Assembly: GCA_903944725.1 (NCBI GenBank)
Contig: CAJASX010000054.1
Location: 1-64,000 of the forward strand
Source of the DNA: an uncultured beta proteobacterium
GTDB lineage: Bacteria; Pseudomonadota; Gammaproteobacteria; Burkholderiales; Burkholderiaceae
Length of the DNA stretch: 64,000 bases
Direction of reading: 5' to 3'
Shown: positions 29,849 through 41,508 of the stretch, in pieces
Layout of the letters: every line of letters begins with the position of its first letter
Position numbering within the stretch: position 1 is the stretch's first letter
Notes under the pieces: generated by a model
What the model was told of the DNA's origin: nothing
Database searches by the model: none
Seen by the model: the letters and a program-made list of their open reading frames with translations, nothing else
Program-made: the position numbers and the translations under genes

Positions 29849-30111
29849 ACCGAGCAACTCTAAGCTTGCTAACTTTATTATTAATTTGTGCCTTGTCTTT
29901 GGTGGCCGCACAACAGAAAGCGCGCAAACTATTTATAGAAATTGAACGTGCCCAAATGGAAGAGCGACGTCTAAATCAAGAGGCTCTACGCTTGGAATAC
30001 GATCAGCGTACCTTATCAAAATCAGCACGCATTCAAGATAGCGCTCGCAATCAATTGCGTATGCTACCAATTACACCTGACCGAACTTTATATTTAAAGG
30101 ATTTCCCGTGA
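29845..30111 (+). CDS. ftsL: Cell division protein FtsL
   Basis: 88 residues with one membrane helix ([18 protein letters not shown], about 4-21), then a short periplasmic coiled coil ([25 protein letters not shown]) ending in [13 protein letters not shown]. FtsL forms a complex with FtsB and FtsQ at the septum and helps to activate FtsWI. Sequence conservation is low, so identification rests on size, topology and position between rsmH and ftsI, with 4-bp overlaps on both sides. Confidence 0.92.
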   Translation: MNRATLSLLTLLLICALSLVAAQQKARKLFIEIERAQMEERRLNQEALRLEYDQRTLSKSARIQDSARNQLRMLPITPDRTLYLKDFP

Positions 30112-31880
30112 AGCCATTGGGATTTTCAACTTCGCCCAATTTGGTGTTACGACTACCAATGTGGCGCTCAAGGCTAATGTTATTTTTATTATTTTTTGCC
30201 TTCATGATGCTGTTATTGCGCGCCTTATGGATTCAAGGCCCTGGTAATGCTTTTTATGAAGCCAAGGCAATTAAAGGCACGCAACGTGAGCTCGAACTTT
30301 CGGCTAGCCGTGGAAAAATCTTAGACCGTAATGGTCAGGTAATTGCAACAAGTTTAGAAGCTAAGTCGATAATTGCTTATAACGATGTGGTACCAGATGA
30401 TCTGGCGCCAGTAAAAATTCGTCAATTGGCGCAGTTATTACAAATTAGTGAAAGCGAGTTACGTAAAAAATTACGTGACGAGCGTACGCAAATATTTTTA
30501 AAGCGACAAGTTGAACCGCAAGTTGCCCAAGCAATTAAGCAATTAGAAATACCAGGTATTGCAATTAATACGGTATATCGCCGTTATTACCCTGAAGGCG
30601 AGGCAATGGCTCACGTCGTTGGCTTCACCAATGTAGAGGATCGCGGCCAAGAGGGCATGGAGCTTTCCCATCAAAATGAATTAGCGGGTCACTCGGGCAA
30701 ACGTAAGGTTGTAGTTGATCGATTGGGTCGTGTAGTAGAAGAAATGGCAATTTTGCAATTACCCCAAAATGGTAAAGATTTACAACTTTCCATTGACAGC
30801 AAAATTCAGTATTTAGCTTATAACGCAGTGAAAAATGCAGTTGAGCAACACCATGCTAAAGCGGGTGGAGCAGTGGTGATCGATGTACAGACAGGAGAAA
30901 TTTTAGCTTTAGCTAATTGGCCAAGTTATAACCCTAATGACCGTCGTCATTTAAGTGGAGAGCAATTAAGAAATCGTGTGCTTACCGATACTTTTGAACC
31001 AGGCTCGACGATGAAACCATTTACTGTTTCTGCGGCGTTAGAAAAAGGGATCGTTCAGCCCAGCACGTCAATGGTAATTGGGGCTAAGTTTTTAGTTGGA
31101 CCTAAACCCATTACCGATACACATCCATATGGAGTATTAACAGTTTCACAAATTATTCAAAAATCTAGCAATATTGGTACGGCTAAAATTGCTTTACAAA
31201 TGCCACCCAAAGACATGTGGGATTTGTATACCGCCGTAGGCTTTGGTCAGGCTCCAAAAATTGGCTTCCCAGGTGCGGTTGGGGGCACCTTACACCCATA
31301 TCAAAAATGGGTACCTACCGATCAGGCGCGAATTGCATTTGGATATGGCATCTCTACTTCTTTGTTTCAGCTTGCCAGAGCATATTCTGTTTTTGCACGC
31401 GATGGCGAATTGATTCCATTAACAATTGAGCGTAGTCCGGGATTAAAAACCGGTCCACATGTGATGTCTGCTAAAACTGCAATTGAAATGCGTGACATGC
31501 TCGAATTAGTCACCGAGCAGGGTGGTACTGCCACTAAAGCACGCGCTGAAGGTTACCGAGTGGGCGGCAAGACTGGTACCTCGCATAAATTATCCGGCAA
31601 GGGCTATTCAGCAAATCAATATCGCGCTTACTTTGCTGGGCTCGCACCTTTAAGTGCGCCCCGCATTGTGGTAGCCGTGATGATCGATGAGCCTACTCGC
31701 GGCAGTCATTATGGTGGCGATGTAGCCGCTCCTGTGTTTTCAACAATTGTTGGAGAGACACTGAGAACTTTGCAGGTTGTGCCAGATAGCACCGTCAAGC
31801 AAATGGCCTTAAAAGATTTTCAGATGATTGATCAGAGCACACTAAATATCAGCGCTCAAAAAGTGGTGATGAAGCAATGA
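30108..31880 (+). CDS. ftsI: Septal peptidoglycan transpeptidase FtsI (PBP3)
   Basis: 590 residues with one N-terminal membrane helix (LMLFLLFFAFMMLLLRALW, about 22-40), a pedestal domain (ASRGKILDRNGQVIATS) and a penicillin-binding transpeptidase domain. The catalytic triplet motifs are STMK (in FEPGSTMKPF, about 301), SSN (in QKSSNIGTAKIA) and KTG (in VGGKTGTSHKL). It cross-links septal peptidoglycan with FtsW. The GTG start overlaps the ftsL stop (GTGA). Confidence 0.97.
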   Translation: MKPLGFSTSPNLVLRLPMWRSRLMLFLLFFAFMMLLLRALWIQGPGNAFYEAKAIKGTQRELELSASRGKILDRNGQVIATSLEAKSIIAYNDVVPDDLAPVKIRQLAQLLQISESELRKKLRDERTQIFLKRQVEPQVAQAIKQLEIPGIAINTVYRRYYPEGEAMAHVVGFTNVEDRGQEGMELSHQNELAGHSGKRKVVVDRLGRVVEEMAILQLPQNGKDLQLSIDSKIQYLAYNAVKNAVEQHHAKAGGAVVIDVQTGEILALANWPSYNPNDRRHLSGEQLRNRVLTDTFEPGSTMKPFTVSAALEKGIVQPSTSMVIGAKFLVGPKPITDTHPYGVLTVSQIIQKSSNIGTAKIALQMPPKDMWDLYTAVGFGQAPKIGFPGAVGGTLHPYQKWVPTDQARIAFGYGISTSLFQLARAYSVFARDGELIPLTIERSPGLKTGPHVMSAKTAIEMRDMLELVTEQGGTATKARAEGYRVGGKTGTSHKLSGKGYSANQYRAYFAGLAPLSAPRIVVAVMIDEPTRGSHYGGDVAAPVFSTIVGETLRTLQVVPDSTVKQMALKDFQMIDQSTLNISAQKVVMKQ

Positions 31881-33484
31881 GGGCCACTGAGTTGATTAAA
31901 CCAACAGCCATTATTCAAACCTTGCATAGTTTAGTGAAAAACGATGCAATGATGACGGTAGATACCCGCCAATTACGTCAAGGTGATATTTTTTTGGCTT
32001 ATGCAGTAGGTCATGGGCGAGCTAGAAACGATAACTGTCAATACATTGACCAAGCCATTGCATTGGGTGCAGGCGCAGTGTTATTTGACCAAGCCGATAT
32101 TAATCAAAGTAATCAAGCACTATCTAACGCCTATCGTAACCGCTTGGATTGCATTGCGGTTGCACAACTTAGCCAGCAGGCAGGCCCAATTTGTGCACAG
32201 TGGTATGGTTTTCCAAGCCAGCAGATGAATGTGATTGGCGTAACAGGAACCAATGGTAAAACTACCGTGACCCAGTGGTTAGCGCAAGCCCTAGATTCTC
32301 CAAAAAATAGCGTTGGCGAGCGTGCCGCCCTGATTGGTACCTTAGGTGTTGGTTTTCCTGGGGCCTTAGTTAAAACTGGCTATACCACTCCAGACGCACC
32401 TCGCTTGCAAACTGAGTTAGCGCGCTTGCGTGAAAGGGGTGCTCAGTATGTTGCCATGGAAGTCTCTTCGCACGCGCTTGAGCAACAGCGTGTTGCTGGA
32501 GTTGAATTTACGGCAGCAATTTTTACTAATTTAAGTCAAGATCACTTAGATAATCACGGCAGTATGATCGAATACGCTGCAGCTAAAGCCACCTTATTTC
32601 AGCAGGCAGAATTACAGTACGCGATAATAAATTTTGACGATGTATTTGGTCGTGAGTTAGCCATGCAACTATTGGCAAAAGAGGTTGGCAATAAAAATCC
32701 CCAAGTCTGGGGCTTTGCATTAAGCGCCCAAGCTTTCGCTGGTTTCGAAAAATTTGCTCAGCGCCTAAAGCGCGTATATGCTCAAAATACGCAACTGCAA
32801 CAGGCGGTATATAGCACTGAATTCGTCAGCGAAGGCAATGCGCCAGAAGTAATTACTGCTGCTGTACTTGGCGAATTTAATCTGAGTAACTATTTAGCTG
32901 TCTGGACCACACTTCGGGCTTTGGGCTTTGCTGGAGCTGAGGCTAGTTTTCGCTTAAGCCGAGTGCAGCCTATTCCAGGCCGGATGGAATTGATGTCTGC
33001 AGTTAAATCGCGCGAAGCAAAAGGGCTATTAGTAGTGGTTGACTACGCGCATACACCTGATGCATTAACAAAGGCTTTGCAAGCTCTACGTCCACTGGCA
33101 GTGCAGCGTGGCGGTCAATTATGGTGTGTATTTGGATGTGGAGGCGATCGTGATTTGGGCAAGCGGGCGCAGATGGGTCTAGCTGCCTCGCTAGAGGCCG
33201 ATCAACTGATCTTGACCAGCGATAACCCACGTTCTGAAGATCCTGAAAAAATCATTGCCATGATTTTAGCTGGAATGAGCGCACCAATCAGCAAGTCGGG
33301 CTCGGCAGTATTAAGCATCGTCGATCGAGCAGCCGCAATTCTTGCCGCAGTACGTAATGCTCAAGCAAACGATATCGTACTGGTGGCTGGTAAAGGGCAT
33401 GAGTCAAACCAAGAAATCAGCGGCAAATGCTTTGAGTTTTCCGATCAGGCCCATGTTCAATTAGCGCTCGGAGACCGATCTTGA
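31877..33484 (+). CDS. murE: UDP-MurNAc-L-Ala-D-Glu:meso-DAP ligase
   Basis: 535 residues. The ATP-binding loop [14 protein letters not shown] is at about 119 and the central Mur ligase domain has YVAMEVSSHALEQQRV and FTNLSQDHLDNHGSM. The C-terminal SDNPRSEDP contains the DNPR motif that marks meso-diaminopimelate specificity. It adds the third residue of the stem peptide. The ATGA overlap couples it to ftsI. Confidence 0.96.
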   Translation: MRATELIKPTAIIQTLHSLVKNDAMMTVDTRQLRQGDIFLAYAVGHGRARNDNCQYIDQAIALGAGAVLFDQADINQSNQALSNAYRNRLDCIAVAQLSQQAGPICAQWYGFPSQQMNVIGVTGTNGKTTVTQWLAQALDSPKNSVGERAALIGTLGVGFPGALVKTGYTTPDAPRLQTELARLRERGAQYVAMEVSSHALEQQRVAGVEFTAAIFTNLSQDHLDNHGSMIEYAAAKATLFQQAELQYAIINFDDVFGRELAMQLLAKEVGNKNPQVWGFALSAQAFAGFEKFAQRLKRVYAQNTQLQQAVYSTEFVSEGNAPEVITAAVLGEFNLSNYLAVWTTLRALGFAGAEASFRLSRVQPIPGRMELMSAVKSREAKGLLVVVDYAHTPDALTKALQALRPLAVQRGGQLWCVFGCGGDRDLGKRAQMGLAASLEADQLILTSDNPRSEDPEKIIAMILAGMSAPISKSGSAVLSIVDRAAAILAAVRNAQANDIVLVAGKGHESNQEISGKCFEFSDQAHVQLALGDRS

Positions 33485-34905
33485 GTGTGGTAATGACAAA
33501 TTTGGCCGCAATTCAAGCAATGTTGCCAAGCAGCCGCTTATTAAATATTACGTCAGCTGCTGCCGCGCAACTCACAATTCAATGCATTGGTAGTGATAGT
33601 CGCCATATAAGCAAGGGTGAATTATTCGTTGCCTTAAGTGGCGAGCGTTTTAATGCTCACCAATTTTTAGACGAAGTACAACGCGCTGGGGCAAGTGCAG
33701 CATTAATTAGTGAGACAGAAAAATGCCCTAATAGCTTACCAGCGGTATGTGTTAGTAATACTCGTTCTAGTTTAGGTGTATTGGCACAAGCATGGCGTGC
33801 GCACTATGCATTACCACTCGCTATCGTCACCGGAAGTAACGGTAAAACGACGGTTAAGGAAATGATTGCGGCTATTTTTAAGGCTGCGGTAGGCGATGCC
33901 AAAGTAGTATTTACGCAAGGGAATTTCAATAATGATATTGGCTTACCGTTAACACTTTTACGTTTACGTCCCGAACACGATTTAGCCGTGGTTGAATTGG
34001 GGATGAATCATCCGGGCGAAACAGCTCAATTAGCCAGACTTGCGCAAGCAACGATTGCCGTAATTAATAATGCGCAAAGAGAGCATCAAGAGTTTATGGG
34101 TAGCGTTGCTGCAGTGGCTTTAGAGCATGCGGCAGTTTTAGCTGCCTTGCCCACTAATGGCAGCGCAGTTTTTCCAGCCGATGCAGAATTTACTACGCAG
34201 TGGCGAAGTGCTGCGCAGCATTGCAAAATAATTGACTTTGCTTTGCAGACTAACAAACCAGTCACGGCTGCAGTAGTGGGACAGCTTTTAGAGAATGGTG
34301 CAATGGCAATAAAAACTGCACAAGGTCAAATCGAGGTGCACTTAGCCACTTTTGGCCAACATCATCTGCGTAATGCGTTAGCGGCAACAGCAGTTGGCCT
34401 AGCTGCTGGGCTTGAGCTAGAGCAGATTCAGCGTGGATTAGAGGACTTTACTCCAGTTACCGGTCGAATGGCGGGCAAATGGTTAAGTACTACTCGCTTA
34501 CTTATTGATGATAGTTATAACGCTAATCCAGACTCAGTTCGGGCGGCGATTGAAATGCTGCAAGAGAGCGGTAAAGAATCTTGGTTGGTGCTTGGCGACA
34601 TGGGTGAAGTCGGTAATCAGGGACCTGATTTTCATCGTGAGGTAGGCGCTTATGCTGCTGCCTGCGGTATACAGCGTTTATTTGCCCTTGGTGAACAAAG
34701 CGCTTACTCAGTAAGTAGTTTTAACGCACTCAAATTTGGTGCTCAACATTTTTCAAGTATGGCAGATCTATGTTGTGCATTAAACCAACAACTTGCCCTA
34801 ACTAATGAAACAGATACTTTGCAAATATTAGTGAAGGGTTCGCGCTTTATGCAAATGGAACGGGTTGCACAAGCCTTACTACAGGAGGCCAAAGCATGCT
34901 CTTAA
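33481..34905 (+). CDS. murF: UDP-MurNAc-tripeptide:D-Ala-D-Ala ligase
   Basis: 474 residues. The ATP loop is [13 protein letters not shown] (about 118). Other Mur ligase landmarks are [34 protein letters not shown] and the C-terminal [19 protein letters not shown] and [10 protein letters not shown]. It completes the pentapeptide. The frame begins with TTG at 33481 overlapping the murE stop (TTGA); an ATG four codons later (33493) is an alternative start. Confidence 0.96.
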   Translation: MSVVMTNLAAIQAMLPSSRLLNITSAAAAQLTIQCIGSDSRHISKGELFVALSGERFNAHQFLDEVQRAGASAALISETEKCPNSLPAVCVSNTRSSLGVLAQAWRAHYALPLAIVTGSNGKTTVKEMIAAIFKAAVGDAKVVFTQGNFNNDIGLPLTLLRLRPEHDLAVVELGMNHPGETAQLARLAQATIAVINNAQREHQEFMGSVAAVALEHAAVLAALPTNGSAVFPADAEFTTQWRSAAQHCKIIDFALQTNKPVTAAVVGQLLENGAMAIKTAQGQIEVHLATFGQHHLRNALAATAVGLAAGLELEQIQRGLEDFTPVTGRMAGKWLSTTRLLIDDSYNANPDSVRAAIEMLQESGKESWLVLGDMGEVGNQGPDFHREVGAYAAACGIQRLFALGEQSAYSVSSFNALKFGAQHFSSMADLCCALNQQLALTNETDTLQILVKGSRFMQMERVAQALLQEAKACS

Positions 34906-36065
34906 TGTTAGCGCAATGGCTGCAAGACGATTTTAGCTTTTTTCGGGTTTTTAATTACATTACTTTTAGGGCAGTATTTGCTACCTTAACTGCTTTATTA
35001 ATTGGCCTAGTCTGTGGGCCATGGGTGATTCGCCAACTAAGCACCTTAAAAATGGGTCAAACAGTTCGCAGTGATGGACCGCAATCACACCTTGAAAAAT
35101 CAGGGACACCGACTATGGGTGGAGTGTTAATTTTAATTGGAATTTTTATCTCATGTATGTTGTGGGCCGACTTGAGTAACCGTTTTATTTGGATTGTATT
35201 TTTAATTACTTTTAGTTTTGGTTTGATTGGCTGGATCGACGATTACCGCAAGGTAACCAGAAAAGATCCCAAAGGAATGTCATCGCGGGAAAAGTTTTTC
35301 TGGCAAACCTGCATCGGTTTATTTGCAGCACTCTATTTAGCATTTTCAGTCTCAGAAGTAAATAATCTGAAGGTACTTCAGTTATTTATAGACTGGATTA
35401 AGAGTGGGTTTACTTTAGACCTGCCGGCAAAATCCAATTTATATTTGCCTTTTATGAAAGAAGTCAGTTATCCACTGGGAGTCTTTGGTTTCATTATCTT
35501 AAGTTATTTAGTCATTGTTGGTAGCAGTAATGCAGTGAATTTGACCGATGGCTTAGATGGACTGGTGATCATGCCAGTTATTTTAGTGGGTGCTGCCTTA
35601 GGCGCTTTTGCATATGTAATGGGTAACGCGATATACGCAAAATATTTACTCTTTCCTTACATTCCTGGTGCTGGAGAACTCCTCATTTTCTGTGGTGCGA
35701 TGGGTGGCGCAGGTTTAGCTTTCCTTTGGTTTAACACCCATCCTGCCCAAGTCTTTATGGGCGATGTAGGTGCTTTAGCTTTGGGCGGTGCACTTGGCAC
35801 GATTGCAGTCATTGTGCGCCAAGAGATTGTTTTATTTGTAATGGGCGGAATATTTGTTGCTGAAACATGTTCAGTCATGCTTCAAGTTGCATGGTTTAAG
35901 TACACCAAGAAAAAATATGGACAAGGCCGAAGAATTTTTAAGATGGCGCCTTTACATCATCATTTTGAATTAAGTGGTTGGCGCGAAACACAGGTTGTCG
36001 TGCGCTTTTGGATTATTACAATTTTATTGGTCTTAGTAGGTTTGTCTAGCTTGAAGTTACGTTGA
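34896..36065 (+). CDS. mraY: Phospho-MurNAc-pentapeptide-transferase MraY
   Basis: 389 residues, polytopic with about ten membrane helices. The conserved loops KSGTPTMGG (about 66), GWIDDYRKV with the metal-binding aspartates (about 112), NLTDGLDGL (about 213), [11 protein letters not shown] (about 288) and [11 protein letters not shown] (about 352) identify it. It makes lipid I at the inner membrane. The ATG lies 10 bp inside murF, with a perfect AGGAGG at 34883-34888 that fixes this start. Confidence 0.98.
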   Translation: MLLMLAQWLQDDFSFFRVFNYITFRAVFATLTALLIGLVCGPWVIRQLSTLKMGQTVRSDGPQSHLEKSGTPTMGGVLILIGIFISCMLWADLSNRFIWIVFLITFSFGLIGWIDDYRKVTRKDPKGMSSREKFFWQTCIGLFAALYLAFSVSEVNNLKVLQLFIDWIKSGFTLDLPAKSNLYLPFMKEVSYPLGVFGFIILSYLVIVGSSNAVNLTDGLDGLVIMPVILVGAALGAFAYVMGNAIYAKYLLFPYIPGAGELLIFCGAMGGAGLAFLWFNTHPAQVFMGDVGALALGGALGTIAVIVRQEIVLFVMGGIFVAETCSVMLQVAWFKYTKKKYGQGRRIFKMAPLHHHFELSGWRETQVVVRFWIITILLVLVGLSSLKLR

Positions 36066-36075
36066 AATAAAGGGA

Positions 36076-37734
36076 ATGATGCAAGTTTTAAAGCAGGTTT
36101 TTTTAAATATTGACGGTCAAGCAATACCGCCGATGCCAGACCATTTTTTAGTTATTGGTTTGGGCGAATCTGGTTTGGCAATGGCTAATTGGGTTTTGCG
36201 TTATGGCGCTAGAGTTGATCTAGCCGATACGCGAGCTCATGATTTACTTTCTAGTCAACAACAAGAAACTCTTACGATCTTAAAAAACAATGGTTTACGT
36301 CAGTTGTATTTAGGGGGCTGGGCAAGCGCAGATCTGCAGCAGAATTTAGAGGCGATGTGTGTAGGAGTAAAGGTAATTGGCATTAGTCCAGGCTTATCGC
36401 CACTGCAAGAGCCATTAAAAACAATTTTGAACTACGCGCATCACCATCAAATTGCAGTTTGGAGTGAAATTGAATTTTTTGCTCGCGCTTTAGGGGCCTT
36501 AAAGCAGGAAACTGGCTATCAACCAACTGTCTTGGCTATTACAGGTACTAATGGTAAAACGACAACAACTGCATTAACCCTGCAGATCTGTGAACGTGCC
36601 GGCAAAAAAGCCGTAATGGCTGGCAACATTAGCCCAGCTGCTTTAAGTAAGTTAAGCGCCTGTCTTGACGAGGCTCAGGGCATAGAAGATTTACCAGAAA
36701 TCTGGGTGCTAGAGTTATCTAGCTTTCAGCTGGAATATACCGAGAGCTTGAATGCCACTGCAGTAGCAATTCTCAATATTACTCAAGACCATTTAGATTG
36801 GCATGGCGAGATGCAAGCCTACATAAGGGCTAAGGCTAAGATCATTGGTGCCGATAGTATTTGTATTTTAAATCGTGAAGACGCGGTGGTGGCCCAATTA
36901 CGATCAGTCGATCGACTAGGTATGCCAAACACAATTACATTTGGCAGTGGTAGCCCAACTGAACCTGGCTCGTTTGGTATTGAGCATGATTTACGTGCAG
37001 GCGGTATCGATTGGTTAGTTTGGGCAGAAATTGATGAAGAGCTACAAAATTTACCAAAGCGACGCCGTAAAGCAAGTAGTGTGGCCCACGCAGAAGTGCG
37101 TTTAAAACGTTTACTTCCAGCAGATGCTTTACGCATTAGGGGCCGTCATAATGCCCTGAATGCCTTAGCCGCATTAGCGTTAGCTCGTTGCGCTGGCTTG
37201 CCAATGAATTTATTGTTGCATGGTTTACGCGAATATCGGGGGGAACCACATCGGACCCAGAGCGTAGCCGTGATTGATGGCGTGGAATACGTCGATGATA
37301 GCAAGGGGACTAATGTTGGCGCAACAGTCGCTGCGCTAAATGGTCTTGGAATACCTGAAGCTGGTAAGCGTATTTGGTTGATTGCTGGCGGTGATGGCAA
37401 AGGTCAAGACTTTAGCCCGCTGCGGGAACCTATTTTGCGTTTTGTCAAAGGCTTAATCCTAATTGGTAAAGATGCCCCATTAATACATGCCGCGTTAGAA
37501 GACGATTTCGCAAAGCATGATATCGACTGTGTGCTGGCTGAGTCACTAGATTTAGCAACCAAAATAGCGTCACAACGCGCCCGAGCAGGCGAGCTTGTTT
37601 TGCTTTCTCCTGCTTGCGCCAGTTTCGACCAATTTCGCGACTATCGGCATCGGGCTGAAATTTTTGTAGCTACAGTTGCCGAGTTAGCAATGCAATTTAG
37701 CTCAGTAAATAAAGCCACAGGAGCTATGGTATGA
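36076..37734 (+). CDS. murD: UDP-MurNAc-L-Ala:D-Glu ligase
   Basis: 552 residues, clearly longer than E. coli MurD (about 440). The N-terminal [17 protein letters not shown] binds UDP-MurNAc-Ala, [15 protein letters not shown] (about 155) is the ATP loop and [14 protein letters not shown] and [11 protein letters not shown] follow. The last domain has [26 protein letters not shown] and [15 protein letters not shown]. Part of the extra length is an insert near residue 285-350 rich in basic residues ([10 protein letters not shown]); a long spacer of this kind is known in Burkholderiales MurD. Start: ATG 36076 or the adjacent 36079, behind AAAGGG. Confidence 0.95.
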   Translation: MMQVLKQVFLNIDGQAIPPMPDHFLVIGLGESGLAMANWVLRYGARVDLADTRAHDLLSSQQQETLTILKNNGLRQLYLGGWASADLQQNLEAMCVGVKVIGISPGLSPLQEPLKTILNYAHHHQIAVWSEIEFFARALGALKQETGYQPTVLAITGTNGKTTTTALTLQICERAGKKAVMAGNISPAALSKLSACLDEAQGIEDLPEIWVLELSSFQLEYTESLNATAVAILNITQDHLDWHGEMQAYIRAKAKIIGADSICILNREDAVVAQLRSVDRLGMPNTITFGSGSPTEPGSFGIEHDLRAGGIDWLVWAEIDEELQNLPKRRRKASSVAHAEVRLKRLLPADALRIRGRHNALNALAALALARCAGLPMNLLLHGLREYRGEPHRTQSVAVIDGVEYVDDSKGTNVGATVAALNGLGIPEAGKRIWLIAGGDGKGQDFSPLREPILRFVKGLILIGKDAPLIHAALEDDFAKHDIDCVLAESLDLATKIASQRARAGELVLLSPACASFDQFRDYRHRAEIFVATVAELAMQFSSVNKATGAMV

Positions 37735-39002
37735 GCGTCAAAGAAAAATTATCTTTAGCTAACCGCTTTATCTTTAATCGTTTTTGGAATTTTTCACGAG
37801 GTGGTATTAATCAATTTCATAGTGGTTTAAAGGATGCAGTTTCAGGTGTTGATCAAACTCGCTCTCGTATGATGGAGTATGACCAACTATTAGTTTGGGC
37901 AGTTTTGTCGCTGACTTTAATTGGTTTGGTGATGGTGTATTCAGCCTCAATTACTTTAGCTGATAGTCCAAAATATGCTAACTACAGCAGTAATTTTTTC
38001 TTATACCGCCACCTTATTTCTTTATCGATTGCCTTTGCGGTTGGCGCTTGGGTGTTTCGGGTGCCGGTCAAAGCCTGGGATCGTTTAGCGCCTAGCATTT
38101 TTATTTTTTCCGTAGTGCTCTTAATTGCCGTATTAATTCCAGGTATTGGTAAGGGTGTCAACGGTGCAAGGCGGTGGATTTCACTTGGCGTAATGAATTT
38201 TCAACCATCCGAATTAATGAAATTTGCAGTCTTAATTTTTGCTGCAAGTTATACCGTACGCCGCCAAGAGTATTTGCATTCGTTTGTTAAGGGCGTAGTG
38301 CCCATGGGCGTTGCAGTTGCAATGGTTGGTACGCTACTAATGTGGGAGCCAGATATGGGCGCATTTGTAGTTATCGCCCTCATTGCCTTCGGTATTTTAT
38401 TTTTAGGTGGAATTAATGCCAAATTATTTGGCGGCTTAATTACTATTGGAATTTTAAGTGCAGCCGCAATTATTGCTTTATCACCATTTCGGCGCGGCAG
38501 GATTATGGCATTTTTAGATCCCTGGCAAGTTGATAACGCTGCTAATAAAGGTTATCAATTAACCCATTCACTAATGGCATTTGGGCGTGGCGAATGGTTT
38601 GGTATTGGTTTAGGGGGGAGCGTAGAAAAATTAAATTATTTACCTGAAGCGCATACCGATTTTATTTTGGCAGTTATTGGCGAAGAACTCGGTTTCGTTG
38701 GTGTAATGGTAATTATTTTCTTATTTTATTGGATTGTGCGCCGTGCATTTTTAATTGGCCGTACCGCTTTGCAACTCGATCGTAGTTTTGCTGGGTTAGC
38801 TGCTAAGGGCGTGGGTATTTGGATTGGTTGGCAGGCGTTTATCAATATGGGTGTGAATTTAGGTTTATTACCAACCAAAGGCCTTACCTTACCGTTAATT
38901 AGTTATGGTGGTTCAGGCATTTTGATGAATGTTGTGGCCTTTGCTTTATTGCTCAAAATTGATTATGAAAACCGAGTTTTAATGCGTGGAGGAAAGCTTT
39001 GA
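37731..39002 (+). CDS. ftsW: Septal peptidoglycan glycosyltransferase FtsW
   Basis: 423 residues of the SEDS family with about ten membrane helices after an unusual 45-residue soluble N-terminus. [16 protein letters not shown] (about 155), [13 protein letters not shown] with the catalytic-type Asp (about 205), [17 protein letters not shown] (about 301) and the C-terminal [17 protein letters not shown] are conserved. It polymerises septal glycan with FtsI. The ATGA overlap ties it to murD, and a TTGA overlap to murG. Confidence 0.96.
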   Translation: MSVKEKLSLANRFIFNRFWNFSRGGINQFHSGLKDAVSGVDQTRSRMMEYDQLLVWAVLSLTLIGLVMVYSASITLADSPKYANYSSNFFLYRHLISLSIAFAVGAWVFRVPVKAWDRLAPSIFIFSVVLLIAVLIPGIGKGVNGARRWISLGVMNFQPSELMKFAVLIFAASYTVRRQEYLHSFVKGVVPMGVAVAMVGTLLMWEPDMGAFVVIALIAFGILFLGGINAKLFGGLITIGILSAAAIIALSPFRRGRIMAFLDPWQVDNAANKGYQLTHSLMAFGRGEWFGIGLGGSVEKLNYLPEAHTDFILAVIGEELGFVGVMVIIFLFYWIVRRAFLIGRTALQLDRSFAGLAAKGVGIWIGWQAFINMGVNLGLLPTKGLTLPLISYGGSGILMNVVAFALLLKIDYENRVLMRGGKL

Positions 39003-40072
39003 GCCAACCCTCCATTTTATTGATGGCCGGTGGTACTGGTGGCCATATTTTCCCTGGCTTAGCGGTGGCAGAGCTACTACGCAGTCGGGGTTGGCAGGTA
39101 GCCTGGTTAGGCAATGCGAAGGGCATGGAATACCGTTTAGTACCAGCGCGCGGCTTTAGTTTTGAGTCGGTGCAATTTGGTGGCTTGCGTGGGAAAGGTT
39201 GGCTAACAAAATTACTATTGCCGTTTAATTTATTACGCGCATGTGCACAAAGTTTGCGCATTATTATGCGCATCAAGCCAAGTGTTGTATTGGGCATGGG
39301 TGGATATATCACTTTTCCAGGGGGCCTAATAAGCTTTTGTTTAAATAGGCCTTTAGTCTTGCACGAATCAAATGCAGTAGCTGGTAGTGCTAATCGGCTC
39401 TTAAATCATCTTGCCGATCAAACACTTACTGGCTTTCCGCAGACATTGGCAAAAGGTAAATGGATTGGCAACCCGATTCGTGCTGAGTTTAATCAAGTGG
39501 CAGGGCCACGGTTACGTTATAGCCAGCGACAAGGTTTACTCTCGATATTAGTGATGGGAGGTAGCCTTGGCGCACAAGTGCTCAATCAAGTGTTGCCAGT
39601 TGCTTTAGCGCTCATTCCCTTAGAACAAAGACCCAAAGTGATTCATCAAGGGGGCGAGCAACATTTCGTCGAGCTCATTGAGCGTTATGTGCAGTATGGG
39701 GTGCAGGCAGAAGTACAGCCATTTATTGCAGACATGGCGACTGCTTACGCGCAAGCCGATGTCGTGATTTGTCGTGCAGGAGCGATGACTATTTCAGAAT
39801 TAGCCGCTTGTGGAGTTGCGGCTTGTTTAGTGCCATTGCCCCACGCCATCGATGATCATCAAACTGCCAATGCGCAATTTTTATCAAGTGCAGGAGCGGC
39901 AATTTTATTGCCGCAAACACAATTTAAAGCCGCTGCTTTAGCGCAGCTCATACAGACTTGGACTCGACCTGAATTACAAGCAATGGCAGAGCGGGCGCAT
40001 GCCTTAGCCAAGCCTAATGCAACTGAACAACTTGCCGCAATCTGCGCAACAGTAGCGAGGGTCGACGCATGA
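38999..40072 (+). CDS. murG: UDP-GlcNAc:lipid I N-acetylglucosaminyltransferase MurG
   Basis: 357 residues, a GT-B glycosyltransferase on the inner face of the membrane. The N-terminal [17 protein letters not shown] loop (residues 9-25), [15 protein letters not shown], the second-domain [13 protein letters not shown] and [36 protein letters not shown] segment (UDP-GlcNAc site) are all present. It converts lipid I to lipid II. The start codon is TTG at 38999, inside the ftsW stop. Confidence 0.97.
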   Translation: MSQPSILLMAGGTGGHIFPGLAVAELLRSRGWQVAWLGNAKGMEYRLVPARGFSFESVQFGGLRGKGWLTKLLLPFNLLRACAQSLRIIMRIKPSVVLGMGGYITFPGGLISFCLNRPLVLHESNAVAGSANRLLNHLADQTLTGFPQTLAKGKWIGNPIRAEFNQVAGPRLRYSQRQGLLSILVMGGSLGAQVLNQVLPVALALIPLEQRPKVIHQGGEQHFVELIERYVQYGVQAEVQPFIADMATAYAQADVVICRAGAMTISELAACGVAACLVPLPHAIDDHQTANAQFLSSAGAAILLPQTQFKAAALAQLIQTWTRPELQAMAERAHALAKPNATEQLAAICATVARVDA

Positions 40073-41508
40073 AACATATTGTCCAACAAATTCACTTTGT
40101 AGGTATCGGCGGAGCTGGGATGAGCGGCATAGCAGAAGTGTTATTGAATTTAGGATATCAAGTATCAGGCTCTGATTTAGCAGCAGGACCAGCAACCAAA
40201 CGCCTCGCCGAGTTGGGTGCAGTAATTCATCTTGGGCATGCAGTTGAAAATATCGGTACAGCAGAAGCAGTCGTCATTTCTACTGCAGTAGCTGGTAATA
40301 ATCCCGAAGTATTAGCAGCGCGGGCCGCCAAAATTCCCGTGATTCAGCGCGCCGTGATGTTAGGCGAATTAATGCGCTTAAAACAAGGCATTGCAATTGC
40401 AGGTACACACGGCAAAACTACCACTACCAGCTTGGTCGCATCAGTATTAGCCGAGGGTGGGCTTGATCCAACTTTTGTGATTGGCGGAAAGCTAAATTCG
40501 GCGGGCGCGAATGCACGTCTAGGTCAGGGTGATTTCATCGTGGTTGAAGCAGATGAGTCAGACGCCTCTTTTTTACAACTTTTTCCAGCGATGGAGGTGA
40601 TCACCAATATCGATGCTGATCATATGGATACCTATAAGCATGATATGGCGCGATTAAAACAAGCCTTCGTGCAGTTTACCCAACGAATGCCATTTTATGG
40701 GGTTGCAGTTTTATGTGTCGATGACCTCAATGTGCGGGACATTATTCCATTTGTTTCGCAACCTGTATTGCGCTACGGCATAGCAGCCGATGCAGATATT
40801 CGTGCTAGCCAAATTGAAGCAGATGGAACGACTATGCATTTTATGGTTGAACGGCGCACAATTAGGCGTCATGGAGTAACGCCCGGAGTCTTAAAAGTCA
40901 GCTTAAATTTACCTGGCTTACATAATGTACGTAATGCGTTAGCGGCAATAGCAATTGCCACTGAACTAGGGGTGAGTGACCAAGCGATACAAAAAGCCTT
41001 AGCAGAATTTAGTGGAGTTGGCCGTCGTTTTCAACGCTATGGAGAAATTCCTTTAGCCAGTGGCGGTAGCTATACCCTAATCGATGACTATGGCCACCAC
41101 CCAGTAGAAATGGCAGCGACCCTAGCGGCAGCTCGTGGCGCTTTTCCGAGCCGTCGTTTGGTACTCGCATTTCAGCCTCATCGTTATACCCGAACACGGG
41201 ATTGCTTCGGCGATTTTGTGGCAGTGTTGCGTAGCTTTGATGCAGTGGTCTTAACCGAAATTTATCCTGCCGGCGAAGCCCGTATAGCGGGAGCAGATGG
41301 TAAAAGCTTGCTGAAGGCCACGCTGGCTGCAGAAGGCTTAGATACTAAAAAAGTACTACAAAGTAACGCTGCAGTATTTGTTGCCCAAGTAGCTGAAATG
41401 CCGACCGTTTTAAAAACCATCTTACGTGCTAATGATGTATTAATTACCATGGGTGCTGGATCTATATCGAACTTACCGCATTTATTAAACGAGGCTATGC
41501 ATGGCTAA
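40069..41508 (+). CDS. murC: UDP-N-acetylmuramate:L-alanine ligase
   Basis: 479 residues. [27 protein letters not shown] binds UDP-MurNAc, and the ATP loop is [13 protein letters not shown] (about 111). [23 protein letters not shown] and the C-terminal [14 protein letters not shown] with [14 protein letters not shown] complete the signature. It adds the first L-Ala. The ATG overlaps murG by 4 bp. The stop lies 8 bp inside ddl. Confidence 0.98.
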   Translation: MKHIVQQIHFVGIGGAGMSGIAEVLLNLGYQVSGSDLAAGPATKRLAELGAVIHLGHAVENIGTAEAVVISTAVAGNNPEVLAARAAKIPVIQRAVMLGELMRLKQGIAIAGTHGKTTTTSLVASVLAEGGLDPTFVIGGKLNSAGANARLGQGDFIVVEADESDASFLQLFPAMEVITNIDADHMDTYKHDMARLKQAFVQFTQRMPFYGVAVLCVDDLNVRDIIPFVSQPVLRYGIAADADIRASQIEADGTTMHFMVERRTIRRHGVTPGVLKVSLNLPGLHNVRNALAAIAIATELGVSDQAIQKALAEFSGVGRRFQRYGEIPLASGGSYTLIDDYGHHPVEMAATLAAARGAFPSRRLVLAFQPHRYTRTRDCFGDFVAVLRSFDAVVLTEIYPAGEARIAGADGKSLLKATLAAEGLDTKKVLQSNAAVFVAQVAEMPTVLKTILRANDVLITMGAGSISNLPHLLNEAMHG

